A stretch of 64,000 nt of DNA from Elusimicrobiota bacterium. Lineage in GTDB: Bacteria; Elusimicrobiota; Elusimicrobia; UBA1565; UBA9628. Numbering within the stretch: the first letter of the stretch is position 1; the number at the start of each line of letters is the position of its first letter. Below the pieces are notes generated by a model. That model was not told the origin of the DNA. It made no database searches and saw only the letters and a list, made by a program, of their open reading frames with translations. The stretch is taken from contig CP096137.1 of assembly GCA_023213235.1 (NCBI GenBank), forward strand, positions 1,003,587 through 1,067,586. The letters are read 5' to 3'. Shown here piece after piece: positions 46,463-55,761 of the stretch. A program made the translations under genes and the position numbers.

Positions 46463-47856
46463 GCGGCTGGGCGAAGGCGGGGCTGCTCGCGGCCCTGCTC
46501 GGCGCCGGCGCCCTGCGCCTGAGCCTCGCCCGCCACCGCTACTTCGACACCGACGAGCTCGAGCACCTGCACGCGGCCCTGCTCGTGTCGCACGGCAACG
46601 TGCCCTTCCGCGACTTCTTCGAACATCACGGTCCGGCCTTCTGGAGTCTTATAGCGCCGGCGGCCGCGGCGCCCGCCGACCCTTACGATAAGGCGCTGGC
46701 CGGGCGCGCGGTCGTCTCCGTCTTCTGGCTGATGTCGCTGGCGCTCGCCGCGCGCGGGCGCCGGGGCGCGTCGCCCTACGAGGCGCCGTTGGCCGCGGCC
46801 ATGCTCGCGTGGTTCGGCGCGTTCGCGCAGAAGTCCCTCGAGGTCCGGCCGGACGTGCCCGCCGCGTTCCTGGCGGCCGGGGCCGCGTGGATGATCGCGC
46901 GTCCCGCCGCCTGGTCGGGGCAGTGGGCGGGGCTGCTGTTCGGCGCCGCGCTGTGGTTCTCGCCGAAGGCGCTGTTCCCGGGTCTCGGCCTGGCTCTCGG
47001 CGCGGCCTGGCGGCGCTCCGAGCGCGCGGGCCCCAACGAGGCCCTGCGCCTGCTCGGGGGCTTCGCCGCCGGCGCCGCCGCCGCGGGCGCCGCGGGCGCC
47101 CTCTATTTCGCGGCGCAGGGCGGGCTCGGCAAGCTGTGGTCGTACTACGTCCTCTACAACGCGGGCTTCCCGGGCGCGCGCGTCGCCTGGTCGGCGACCT
47201 TGCTGCCTTCGCTGCTCTCCGATCCGTTGATCTGGCTCGCGGGCCTGCTCGGCCTGCGCCGCTGGCGCGAGCGTCCCGAGGAGGCCGGCGCCCTCGTCTT
47301 CACCGTGCTCGGGCTCGCGGCGACGCCGTCGGCCTACCCGCAGCATCTCCTCTTCGCCGCGCCCTTCCTCGCCTCCTTCGCCGCGGCCGAGGTCCTCGGC
47401 TGGGTGCGCGCCGCGCCGGCGCGCGGCCGCGGGCTGTGGTCGCGCGGCGGCCGCGGCGCGCTGGCCGCGGCCGCGCTGGCGTGCTCCTTCGCCGTCACGG
47501 CGCGGACGGCGTGGGGCCGGATCGGCGAGGGCAACGCGCTGCAGCGCGAGCGCTGGGAGTGCGCGAGCGCCCACGTCCCCGAGAACGGCGCGGTCTGGGA
47601 CGTCTGGACCGGAGACGCCTTCCACCGGCCGCACGCCTCCTTCCTCTGGTTCGTCCCCGGCGACAGCCAGAACTACTACGAGCCCAAGGCGCTTGAGGAG
47701 CAGTTCATCGCGGGCCTCGCGTCGAAGAAGACGGTCGCGGCGATCCGATGCGAATCGTGCCTCCGGCGAGTTCCGCCGTCGGTCGTCTCCGCGTTCGATC
47801 TTCTCTACGAGCCGACGGGGTGCGGACGGTTGTGGACGCGAAGGAAAGGCACGTGA
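46459..47856 (+). CDS. Polytopic membrane glycosyltransferase-like protein (GT-C type)
   Basis: 465 residues, about 9-10 membrane helices. The first loop carries YFDTDELEHLHAALL, an acidic DxDE motif in the position used by GT-C transferases such as ArnT/PMT-type proteins, and FFEHHGPAFW. The C-terminal soluble part contains paired Cys (RCESCLRR). It probably moves a sugar from a lipid carrier on the outer face of the inner membrane. GTG start overlaps rsmA; the next gene is of related type. Confidence 0.7.
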   Translation: MSGWAKAGLLAALLGAGALRLSLARHRYFDTDELEHLHAALLVSHGNVPFRDFFEHHGPAFWSLIAPAAAAPADPYDKALAGRAVVSVFWLMSLALAARGRRGASPYEAPLAAAMLAWFGAFAQKSLEVRPDVPAAFLAAGAAWMIARPAAWSGQWAGLLFGAALWFSPKALFPGLGLALGAAWRRSERAGPNEALRLLGGFAAGAAAAGAAGALYFAAQGGLGKLWSYYVLYNAGFPGARVAWSATLLPSLLSDPLIWLAGLLGLRRWRERPEEAGALVFTVLGLAATPSAYPQHLLFAAPFLASFAAAEVLGWVRAAPARGRGLWSRGGRGALAAAALACSFAVTARTAWGRIGEGNALQRERWECASAHVPENGAVWDVWTGDAFHRPHASFLWFVPGDSQNYYEPKALEEQFIAGLASKKTVAAIRCESCLRRVPPSVVSAFDLLYEPTGCGRLWTRRKGT

Positions 47857-49335
47857 CGGAGAAGAGGGACTTCACGCCGTTCATCGTCTTCTTCGCGACG
47901 ATCGCGGTATTTTCATTCGCGCCTCCGGCGAAGTTTCTCCAGTGGGACGACGCGCAGAATCTTCTAGCCAACGACAAATGGCGGGGATTGTCTTGGGAAA
48001 ATCTGAAATGGATGTGGACCACGCGCCACTATGGGCCGTGGCAGCCGTTGTCGTGGCTCACGTGGACTTTGGATTATTCGATTTGGGGGCTGAACCCCGA
48101 GGCGTTCCGGCGCACGAACGTGATCCTTCACGCCTTGACGGCCTCGGTCGTCTATCTGATCGGACGAAAGAAGTTCTCGCCGGAGGCCGGCCTCTTCGCC
48201 GCTCTGTTTTTCGCCGTGCATCCGTTGAGAGTCGAATCCGTGGTCTGGATCACGGAAAGAAGGGATGTCCTGTCGGGGCTCTTTTCGGCGATCTCGGTGT
48301 ACGCCTGGGTCGTGGAAAGAAACTACTGGTCCATCTCTTCGTTCGTCCTCGCGGTTCTTTCCAAAGGCACGGCCGTGGCTGTGATCCCGTTCCTCTTTTT
48401 CTTGGACCGCGGTTCCTGGAAGAAGCTCGGACCGCACGTCTTGATCGGGCTTTTCGCCGCGCTCATGAACCTCCGCGGCTTCGGCACCGGCGATCTCCGG
48501 GGCCTCGACCTGTCCTTGCTCGACCGGATTCTCCTTTTCTTCCGTTCGACGTGGTTCTACGCCTGGAAGACCGCCGTCCCTTTCGGCCTTTCTCCGTACT
48601 ACGCCCTGCCCCTCGAGCCGTCTTCCATCCGGTCCTCCGTCCTGCCGGGCGCCATCCTCGGGCTCATCCTTCTCGCGGCCTGCTTTCACAGGAAGGTTCG
48701 CGCCTGGGCGCTTCCGGCCTGGCTGGCCTACGCCGCGGCGCTCGCGCCGGTGTCCGGTCTTCTTCAAAACGGCCGTCAGATCGCGGCCGACCGGTATTCT
48801 TACCTCGCGTGCATGCCCCTCGCCCTGCTTTTCGGCATCGGGATGAAAAAGTTATCCACAGAGCTCTCGCGCGAGAGCTCTGTGGATAACTCCGGCCGCG
48901 GGGCAGCGCTCGTCGTTCTGGCGGGATTGGCCGTTTTGTCCGTCGGTCAGGCCTCGTTCTGGAGAGACGACGTCTCCTTGTGGACGCGCGCCGTCGCCGT
49001 CGAGCCGGAGTCCTACCTGCCGCGCTCGAACCTGTCGGTCGCGCTGCTGTCGGCCGGCCGCGGCGCCGAAGCCGAGCCGCACCTCGTGAAGGCGATCGCG
49101 CTCGAGCCGCGCGACGCCGAGGCGCGCGCCAATCTCGGCGCGGTCCTCGCCGCGCGGGGGAGACCGCTCGCGCGATCGCCGTCTGGGAGGAGCTCGCGGC
49201 GCTTCGTCCGGGAGACGCCCGCTTCGCGGGCGCTCGCCATAACCTCGGCGTCCTGCTGCGCCGCTCAGGCCGGGAAAAGACGGCCTCGCGCGCATGCGCG
49301 AGGCCGCCGTTCTCGATCCGTCGTTGAAGCGTTAG
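47853..49335 (+). CDS. PMT/TMTC-like membrane protein with C-terminal TPRs, two frameshifts
   Basis: About 494 residues. LQWDDAQNLLAND, WQPLSWLTWTLDY, WGLNPEAFRRTNVILHA and HPLRVESVVWITERRDVLS are typical of the GT-C-like family with C-terminal TPRs (DUF1736/TMTC-like). Nine or ten helices are followed by two to three TPRs. The G5 tract 49156-49160 and A4 tract 49275-49278 each lack one base; restored, the end reads ..REKDGLARMREAAVLDPSLKR with TAG at 49333. The 40-bp palindrome lies inside the coding frame at a loop after the last long helix pair. Codons are less GC-rich than the neighbours in the first two-thirds. Confidence 0.7.
48851..48890. repeat. 40-bp perfect palindrome ending in DnaA-box sequences, inside a coding region
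   Basis: Each 20-base arm begins GTTATCCACA, so the palindrome carries two outward-facing copies of TTATCCACA, the DnaA-box consensus. It has no unpaired centre (..CTCGC/GCGAG..). It is read in frame as KLSTELSRESSVDN within the TPR membrane protein. It looks like an inserted palindromic element. Confidence 0.85.
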
Positions 49336-49964
49336 GAGCCGCGCACCTTCGCGAGCAGCTTGTCGCCCTCGCTCTGCAGGTCCCGCGCGTGGTCGTCGAG
49401 GTCGCGCGAGTTGCGGTCGAGGTCCATGCCCTCGAACGTGAAGCCCGCGCGCATGAGGTCCCAGTAGCCGAAGCGGGCGTCCATGACGAGCCAGTTCGAC
49501 TCGTTCTTGAGACGCCGCGCCGCGTCGACGACGCGGGAGGCGGGGCCGACGAGCGTCTCGTCCTTCTCCGCCTGGGCCGAGAGATGGCGAAGGTCGCCCA
49601 GCCGCCACTGCGCGTCGCGCGTCGTCTGCGCGAGGTCGCGCGTGAAGCGCTGGACGTCCCAGCGCAGGGACGGGTCGGTCTCGGGCCTGCCGGGCTGCGG
49701 CTTCTGGTAGCGGCGCGCGCGCTGCAGCAGCCAGCGCAGGTCGTTGCGCAGACGGTAGGCGTCGCGCTCCGCGCGGTCGAGGTCCCAGGCCAAGGTCGAC
49801 AGGCGCGGGCCGATGTCTCCGGCCTTGGCCTTCACCTGCGCGGCGCGGGTGGCGGCGACGGCGGCGCGGATCTCTCCGAGGGCTCCCTCGAACGAGGGCA
49901 CGGCGGGGTTCGCGTACGCGGCGGCGGGCAGCAGCAGGATCGCGGCGGACAGGGCTCGGACCAT
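49332..49964 (-). CDS. Exported helical protein of unknown function
   Basis: 210 residues. A signal peptide (1-18, AAAYA) is followed by long amphipathic helices with many Arg/Asp/Leu heptads (LSTLAWDLDRAERDAYRLRNDLRWLL and similar), so a coiled-coil or helical bundle is likely. GGAGGT precedes ATG 49964. It is convergent with the TPR membrane gene with a 4-base stop overlap. No family recognised. Confidence 0.7.
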   Translation of the reverse strand: MVRALSAAILLLPAAAYANPAVPSFEGALGEIRAAVAATRAAQVKAKAGDIGPRLSTLAWDLDRAERDAYRLRNDLRWLLQRARRYQKPQPGRPETDPSLRWDVQRFTRDLAQTTRDAQWRLGDLRHLSAQAEKDETLVGPASRVVDAARRLKNESNWLVMDARFGYWDLMRAGFTFEGMDLDRNSRDLDDHARDLQSEGDKLLAKVRGS

Positions 49965-49981
49965 TGGACCTCCCGACTGTC

Positions 49982-49997
49982 TGGGCCTTTGGGCCCA
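49982..49997 (-). terminator. Short hairpin after the histidine kinase gene
   Basis: TGGGCC and GGCCCA with a 4-base loop lie between the predicted kinase stop (50009) and the next minus-strand start. The 6-bp stem without a U-run makes it a weak candidate. Confidence 0.25.
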
Positions 49998-50008
49998 TCG
50001 CGCGGATA

Positions 50009-50751
50009 TTAGCGCGAAGCGGGGCGGAAGTCAAGACGGCGGGGAGGGTGAAGTTGAACGCCGAGCCCACGCCCGGCATGCTCTCCACCCAGATGCGGCC
50101 GCCGTGCGCCAGGACCAGGCCCTTGCAGATGGCCAAGCCGAGGCCGAGGCCTTTCTTCTTATGCAGGTTGTCCTGCGTCTGGTAGAAGCGGTCGAAGAGC
50201 ATCGGGAGCTCGTCGGCGGGGATGCCGGTTCCGGTGTCGAGGACGGTAAAGCGCACGAACTCGCCGTCGCGCTGGGCGGTCGCGTCGATCGAGCCGCCCT
50301 CGGGGGTGAACTTGAGCGCGTTGCTCAGCAGATTGGTCAGGACCTGGGCGATCCGCTTGGGATCGGCGTTGACGAGCAGGGAATCGCCGACGGGGCTGCG
50401 CCAGTGCAGGCGCACGCCGCGGCGGGCGGCCTCGAGCTCGGCGGACTCGGCGGCCTCCTGCAGGAGCGCGGCGCCTTCGACGGCGTGGGTGTCGACGTGG
50501 AAGCCGTCGGACTCGAGCCGGACGGCGTCCTGAAGCTGGTCGACCATCGCGATCAGCCGCTCGGCGTTGGAGAGCACGGCGCGCAGGGCCTTCTGCGTCT
50601 CCTCGGGGGAGACCGTCTCCTTCGTCAGGTAGTGCGCGTAGCCGTGGATGACGGCGAGCGGGTTCTTGAGCTCGTGCGCGACGTCCTGCATCAGACGCGT
50701 CTTCGCGTCGAGGCGGTCCTTGAGCTCGGCCAGCCGTTCGTGTGCGCTCAT
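50009..50751 (-). CDS. Soluble histidine kinase, one frameshift near the 3' end
   Basis: About 247 residues with no sensor or membrane region. H-box DVAHELKNPLAVIHGYAHYL, N-box NLLSNALKF, G1 DTGTGIP, F-box FDRFYQ, G2 GLGLGLAICKGL. The ORF as written runs on for 1.3 kb over a clear gene on the same strand. One extra C in CCCC (+ strand G4 50041-50044) gives FTLPRRLDFRPASR and a TAA at 50009, a normal end. A TACAAT -10 box lies 15 bases upstream of ATG 50751. The partner regulator is unknown. Confidence 0.8.
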
Positions 50752-50766
50752 AAGGAAGATGATTCG

Positions 50767-50772
50767 ATTGTA
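50767..50772 (-). promoter_or_regulatory. -10 box (TACAAT) of the histidine kinase gene
   Basis: Minus-strand TACAAT with 15 bases to ATG 50751. It shares the 93-base intergenic gap with the divergent efp promoter region. Confidence 0.45.
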
Positions 50773-50844
50773 GCACGAAAACCGGGCTTTTTAGTAAGAT
50801 GCCGGAGCGCCGACCAGCGCCTATTTTCCGGAGGAAGGAACGCC

Positions 50845-51408
50845 ATGATCGACACGTCTCAGTTCAAGAACGGCCTCGTCTTCGAAGACGACGGGCAGAT
50901 CGTCCAGATCATCCACTATCAGCACCACCGCAAGTCGCAGTCCGCGGCCGTCTACCGCGCGACCCTGCGCGTGCTCGAGACGAACGCCGTGCTCGAGCGC
51001 TCGTACGCCTCCGGCACGAAGTTCCGCGAGGTCCCCGTCACCAAGCGCGAGAAAATCTACAGCTACTCCGACGGCGAGAAGGCCGTGTTCATGGACAACG
51101 AGACCTACGAGTCCATCGAGTACCCGAAGGAGCTCCTCGGCGACCAGGCCAAGTTCCTCGTCGAGAACATGGAGGTCCTCGCCGTCTACGTCGACGACAA
51201 GCTGACCGGCATCGAGCTCCCCGCCAACGTCGTGCTGACCGTCACCTCGACGGTCCCCGGCGTCAAAGGCGACTCCGTCTCCAACATGGTCAAGCCCGCG
51301 ACGCTCGACACCGGCCTCGAGATCAACGTCCCGCTCTTCGTGAAGGAAGGCGACAAGATCCGCGTCGACACGCGCAACTCCTCCTACATGGAGCGCGTCA
51401 AGGAATAG
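50845..51408 (+). CDS. efp: Translation elongation factor P with non-canonical tip loop
   Basis: 187 residues, three beta-barrel domains. EF-P rescues ribosomes at polyproline. The KOW domain (1-65), and the C-terminal signature NVVLTVTSTVPGVKGDS...KPATLDTGLEINVPLFV, are clear. The tip loop, KPGKG in E. coli, reads HRKSQSA; aligned by hand, the modified Lys34 is replaced by Gln32. GGAGGAAG sits 8 bases before ATG 50845, with a longer A/T-rich leader. The many Pro-rich exported proteins here would need EF-P. Confidence 0.95.
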   Translation: MIDTSQFKNGLVFEDDGQIVQIIHYQHHRKSQSAAVYRATLRVLETNAVLERSYASGTKFREVPVTKREKIYSYSDGEKAVFMDNETYESIEYPKELLGDQAKFLVENMEVLAVYVDDKLTGIELPANVVLTVTSTVPGVKGDSVSNMVKPATLDTGLEINVPLFVKEGDKIRVDTRNSSYMERVKE

Positions 51409-51416
51409 CCTGGAAC

Positions 51417-51493
51417 GGTGTCAGGTTGTGCAATTGTGCAATTCTCTCCAGGTCGAACGACTGGAGAATTGCACAATTGCACAACCTGACACC
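51417..51493. repeat. 77-bp inverted repeat with GGTGTCAGG/CCTGACACC ends (REP-like)
   Basis: Arms of 35 and 33 bases (beginning GGTGTCAGGTTGTGCAATTG), differing only by a 2-base CT bulge, enclose a 9-base loop. The arms contain a tandem TTGTGCAA/TTGTGCAA repeat. It lies 9 bases after the efp stop and 11 bases before the HAD start. It can terminate efp. The GTCAG/CTGAC ends parallel those of the 37720 repeat. Confidence 0.85.
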
Positions 51494-51504
51494 AATGGGA
51501 GCTT

Positions 51505-52197
51505 ATGATTAGAGGCGTCATCTTCGACATCGACAACACGCTGACCGACTTCATGAAGATGAAGCGGACGGCCGTCGACGCCGCCGTCGAGGGGATGATG
51601 GACGCCGGGCTTCCCGGCACGAAGGACGCGCTCGTGACGGAGTTCTTCGAGCATTACTGGAAGGAAGGCATCGAGGACCAGAAGATCTTCGACAAGATCC
51701 TCAAGGCCAAGCTCGGGGCGATCGACTACAAGATCCTGGCGTCCGGCATCCTGGCCTACCGCCGCAGCAAGAACGGGACCATGACCTTGTACCCGCGCGT
51801 CAACCAGACCTTGATGGAGCTCATGAAGATGGGCATCAAGCTCACCGTCATCTCCGACGCGCCGAAGATGGAGGTCTGGCTGCGCATCGTGAGCCTCGGC
51901 CTGCACCACTACTTCGACGAGATCATCACCTCCGAGGACTTCGGCGTCAAGAAGCCCGACCCCAAGCCCTTCAAGAAGGCGCTCGAGGTGCTCGGCACCA
52001 AGCCCGACGAGACCTTCATGGTCGGCGACTGGCCGGACCGCGACGTCAAGGGCGCGAAGGCGGCGGGCATCCGCGCGATCTGGGCCAAGTACGGCGACAC
52101 GTTCGGCACTAAGGAGTCCGGCGCCGAGTTCGACGTCAACGACATTTACGAGGTCGTCGGCATCGTCAAGCGCGAGAACGGAGCGGCCGTTGCGTAG
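51505..52197 (+). CDS. HAD-family hydrolase
   Basis: 230 residues. Motif I FDIDNTLTDF, motif II VISDAPK, motif III Lys in GVKKPDP, motif IV MVGDWPDRDVKGAK. The cap is helical (20-95). The layout is like archaeal/bacterial TIGR02253-type phosphatases; substrate unknown. GGGAGC is upstream of ATG 51505. The end overlaps the protease gene by 8 bases. Confidence 0.88.
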   Translation: MIRGVIFDIDNTLTDFMKMKRTAVDAAVEGMMDAGLPGTKDALVTEFFEHYWKEGIEDQKIFDKILKAKLGAIDYKILASGILAYRRSKNGTMTLYPRVNQTLMELMKMGIKLTVISDAPKMEVWLRIVSLGLHHYFDEIITSEDFGVKKPDPKPFKKALEVLGTKPDETFMVGDWPDRDVKGAKAAGIRAIWAKYGDTFGTKESGAEFDVNDIYEVVGIVKRENGAAVA

Positions 52198-53811
52198 CCT
52201 CGCCGCGGCCGTCCTCCTCCTGCTCGCCTCCGGGGCGCGCGCGATGAAGACGGAGGTCATGACGCTCGCCTCCGGCGCGGGCGTCGCGGCCGGAGCGGGA
52301 ACGGGCCCTCTGACGCTCGAGGTCGTCTCCGAGCAGGCGATGATCCGCGTCTCGACGCCCTCGGTCCTCGCCTCGCTCGCGGGCGCCGGCTACCCCACCC
52401 TCGCCGATTTCCCGTCGATCTCCTGGGCCCTCGTCGGCCTGCCCGGCGGCATGCCCGTCGCCGCCGGCCTGGACTTCCTCAAGCTCCAGCCCGGCGTACT
52501 CGACGTCTCGCCCAACCGCGTGCTCGTTCCGCTCAAGCAGCCGAACGATCCCCAGGTCGGCTCCCAGATATCCCTGTCGCAGATCGACGCGCAGGGCGCC
52601 TGGGACTTCGAGGTCGGCACTTCCTGCCGCGCCACCGTCGTCGTCGTCGACTCCGGCATCGAGGGGACGCACCCCGACCTCGCATCCAAGCTCGTCAACA
52701 GCGCCCCGGCCGTGAGCCAGTACTGCCAGGCCAACGGCGCGGCCGCGTGCGTCGCCACCCCCGCGCCGACGCCGGCGTGCAACCACGGCACGCGCGTCGC
52801 CGGCATCGCCGCGGCGGCCTCGAACAACTCGGCGGGAATCGCGGGCGTCTCGTGGGGCGCGCAGATACTGGCCGTGAAGGTCTTCGACGACGGGGCATGC
52901 AACCCGGCGGGGGACTGCCCCGGGGCCTGCACGACGAGCGACGCGGCGCTCGTGCGCGCCGTCGACTACGCGACGGGAATCCAGAACACCGCGCAGGCGG
53001 GCAAGGTCGTCGTCAACATGAGCGTCGGCTGCTCGCCGGGCTTCGGCGGCTGCGCGGCCGCGTGCAACGCCGGCCTGCAGGCGTCGCTCAACGCCGCCGC
53101 GGCCGCGGGCATCGTCACCGCGATCTCCGCGGGCAACGACGCCGGCCCGGTCAACAACCCCGCGATCTGCGCCGGCGTCGGGGGCGGCTCGGGCATCATC
53201 CCCGTCGGGTCGGTCAACAGCCTCAACAGCCTGAGCGCGTTCTCCTCGCGCGGCGCGGCGCTCGCGGCCAACGGAGTCGTCGCCCCGGGCGAAGCCGTTC
53301 TGACGACGAACATCGGCGGAGGCTACACGGGGGGGCCACGGGAACGTCGTTCTCCGCTCCCCACGTCGCGGGGCTCGCGGCGCTCGTGCTCTCGGCCCAG
53401 CCGTCGCTCACCGCCGCGCAGGCGCAGGCCGCGATCCGCGGCGGGGCCGACAGCATCGGGCTTTCGTCCTCGTTGCAGGGCGCGGGACGCATCAACGCGT
53501 TCAAGACCTTGCGCATCGCCACGCGCGGCAGCCTCGCGGGGTTCGACGGAGAGGTCAAGGCGACGGCCTTCCCTAATCCCTTCCGGCCTTCGCAGAACGG
53601 CGCCGTCTCGTTCGCGCTGCCGCCGTCGCTGCAGGGCTCGAACGCGACGATCCGCATCTACACCACGGAGGGCGCGCTCGTCCGTTCGATCAACGGCCTG
53701 ACCTGGAACGGCAAGAACACCGAGGGCACCAACGTCGCCAGCGGCACCTACGTCTTCGTCGTCACGAGCTCCGCCGGGACGGGCCGAGGGCGGTTCTCGG
53801 TCCTGAGGTAA
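52190..53811 (+). CDS. Exported subtilisin-family (S8) protease with C-terminal sorting-like domain, one frameshift
   Basis: 540 residues after adding one G in the G7 tract 53329-53335 (..GGYTGGATGTSFSAPHVAG..). A signal peptide (RSLAAAVLLLLASGARA) and pro-domain precede the S8 domain with catalytic Asp in VVVVDSGIEGTHPDL, His in NHGTRVAGIA and Ser in GTSFSAPH. Numerous Cys suggest disulfides. The C-terminal about 85 residues (AFPNPFRP..., IRIYTTEGALV, W.GKN..G) match FlgD-like/Por-secretion-type tails. TTG 52190 is the start. It degrades external protein. Confidence 0.88.
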
Positions 53812-53812
53812 T

Positions 53813-54181
53813 TTGGTAGCCTTCAACACGACGCGCGGGACGGTCGTCGCGACGAAGGTCGAGGCGGCGGACACCCCGGCGTCGCGGTCCAAAGGCCTGC
53901 TGGGCAGGGAGTCGATGGAGCCCGGCGAAGCCCTCTGGATCGTGCAGTTTCCGCTCGCGCGCTTCGTGCCGTGCCCGACGATCCACACCTTCTTCATGAA
54001 ATTCTCGATCGACGTGCTCTTCCTCGACGCGGACCTCACGGTCCGCCGCGTCGTCGAGGACATGCGCCCCGGACGCCTGTCGGCCTGGGTCCCCTCGGCG
54101 CGCAGCATTTTGGAGCTGCCGGCCGGCGCCCTGAAGGGCGCGGTCTCGGTCGGCGACCGCTTGGAGATGAGACCCGCGTGA
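53813..54181 (+). CDS. DUF192 family protein
   Basis: 122 residues from TTG 53813, with GAGGT 5 bases upstream. DUF192 landmarks are RSKGLLGRESMEPGEALWI, HTFFMKFSIDVLFLD, and VLELPAG-like SILELPAGAL. Family function is uncertain. The stop overlaps the mutase GTG, so it leads the methylmalonyl-CoA operon transcriptionally. Confidence 0.88.
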   Translation: MVAFNTTRGTVVATKVEAADTPASRSKGLLGRESMEPGEALWIVQFPLARFVPCPTIHTFFMKFSIDVLFLDADLTVRRVVEDMRPGRLSAWVPSARSILELPAGALKGAVSVGDRLEMRPA

Positions 54182-55761
54182 GCGAAACCAAGGCCCCTGA
54201 ATTTCCGACGCCCTCCGGCATCGAGATGCTGCGCTACTACGGCCCGGACACGGTCCCGGCCCCCGACCTCGGCCGCGCCGGCGAGTTCCCGTTCACGCGC
54301 GGCATCCAGAAGACGATGTACCGCGGGCGGCTGTGGACGATGCGCCAGTACGCGGGCTTCGGCACGGCCAAGCAGACGAACCAGCGCTTCCGCTGGCTGC
54401 TCGAGCAGGGGCAGACCGGTCTTTCCACGGCCTTCGACCTGCCGACCCAGATCGGCCTCGACGCCGACGACCCCAAGGCCGCCGGCGAGGTCGGCCGCGT
54501 CGGCGTCCACATCGGCACGATCGACGACATGGAGCAGCTGTTCGACTCGATCCCGCTCGACCAGGTCTCGACCTCGCTGACGATCAACGCGACGGCCTCC
54601 GTGCTCCTCGCCTTCTACGTCGCGGTCGCCAAGAAGAGGGGGATCGACCCGAAGGCCCTCAAGGGCACCCTCCAGAACGACATCTTGAAGGAGTTCATCG
54701 CGCGCGGCACCCAGGTCTTCCCGGTGGCGCCGAGCCTGCGCCTGTGCGTCGACTCAATGGAGTGGTCGTTCAAGAATACCCCGCAGTTCCATCCCATTTC
54801 GATCTCCGGATACCACATCCGTGAAGCCGGTTCCGATGCGGTGCAAGAATTAGCTTATACGTTCGCCAATGCCGCCGTTTATCTGGAAGCCCTGCGAGTT
54901 CGGGGCGTCCCGATCGATGTCGCAGGGCCCAAGCTCGCGTTCTTCTTCGGCTGCCACAGCCACTTCCTCGAGGAGATCTCGAAGTTCAGGGCCGCGCGCG
55001 GCCTCTGGGCCGGGATCATGAAAAAGCTCGGCGCGGCCGACCCGAAATCCCAGTCCCTGCGCTTCCACGTCCAGACCTGCGGCTCCACGCTGACGAGCCA
55101 GCAGCCGCTCAACAACGCGATGCGCGTGGCCTGGCAGGCGATGGCCGCCGTGCTCGGCGGCGCGCAGAGCCTGCACACGAACGCCTACGACGAGGCGCTC
55201 GCGCTCCCGTCGGAGGAGAGCGCGTCGCTGGCGCTGCGCACCCAGCAGATCCTGGCGCACGAGACGGGCGTGACCGACACGGTCGACCCCGTCGCCGGCT
55301 CCTGGGCGATCGAATCGCTGACGAAGGAGCTGCGCGAGAGGGCCGAGGCCAAGCTCGCCGCGATCAAGGCCGGCGGCGGCATGCTCGCGCTCATCGAGTC
55401 CGAGGCCGTGCAGCGCGACATTCAGGAAGCGTCCTACCGCTGGCAGCAGGACGTCGAGTCCGGCCGGCGCAAGATCGTCGGCGTCAACGCCCTGCGCGTC
55501 GACGAGAAGGACGCGACGGCCGCCAAGCGGCTCAAGGTCTCGCCGAAGCTCGAGGCCGACCAGGTCAAGCGCCTGAAGGCCTTCCGCAAGGCCCGCGACG
55601 CCAAGAAGGCGTCGGCCGCCTTGATAACGCTCGAGAAAGCCGCGAAGTCGCCCAAAGAGAATTTGTTCCCGCACATCCTGCATGCCGTCGAGTCCCGCGC
55701 CACGATCGGCGAGATCTTCGGGACCTTGCGCGGCGTCTTCGGAGAATACCATGGCGGTTAA
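54178..55761 (+). CDS. Methylmalonyl-CoA mutase, large (catalytic barrel) subunit
   Basis: 527 residues. It isomerises (R)-methylmalonyl-CoA and succinyl-CoA with adenosylcobalamin. [59 protein letters not shown] and [16 protein letters not shown] are the catalytic-domain signatures. The B12 domain is encoded separately at 58658, as in archaeal and several bacterial split mutases. GTG start, overlapping DUF192. Two unrelated genes separate the two subunits. Confidence 0.93.
   Translation: MSETKAPEFPTPSGIEMLRYYGPDTVPAPDLGRAGEFPFTRGIQKTMYRGRLWTMRQYAGFGTAKQTNQRFRWLLEQGQTGLSTAFDLPTQIGLDADDPKAAGEVGRVGVHIGTIDDMEQLFDSIPLDQVSTSLTINATASVLLAFYVAVAKKRGIDPKALKGTLQNDILKEFIARGTQVFPVAPSLRLCVDSMEWSFKNTPQFHPISISGYHIREAGSDAVQELAYTFANAAVYLEALRVRGVPIDVAGPKLAFFFGCHSHFLEEISKFRAARGLWAGIMKKLGAADPKSQSLRFHVQTCGSTLTSQQPLNNAMRVAWQAMAAVLGGAQSLHTNAYDEALALPSEESASLALRTQQILAHETGVTDTVDPVAGSWAIESLTKELRERAEAKLAAIKAGGGMLALIESEAVQRDIQEASYRWQQDVESGRRKIVGVNALRVDEKDATAAKRLKVSPKLEADQVKRLKAFRKARDAKKASAALITLEKAAKSPKENLFPHILHAVESRATIGEIFGTLRGVFGEYHGG

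Noticed and set aside
48851..48890. Replication origin based on DnaA boxes
   Set aside because: Only two boxes in one palindrome inside a gene, no A/T-rich unwinding region and no dnaA or dnaN nearby.
48664..50008. Extension of the histidine kinase to 695 residues
   Set aside because: It overlaps a convincing exported-protein gene on the same strand and becomes Arg-rich; one base at 50041-50044 restores a stop at 50009.
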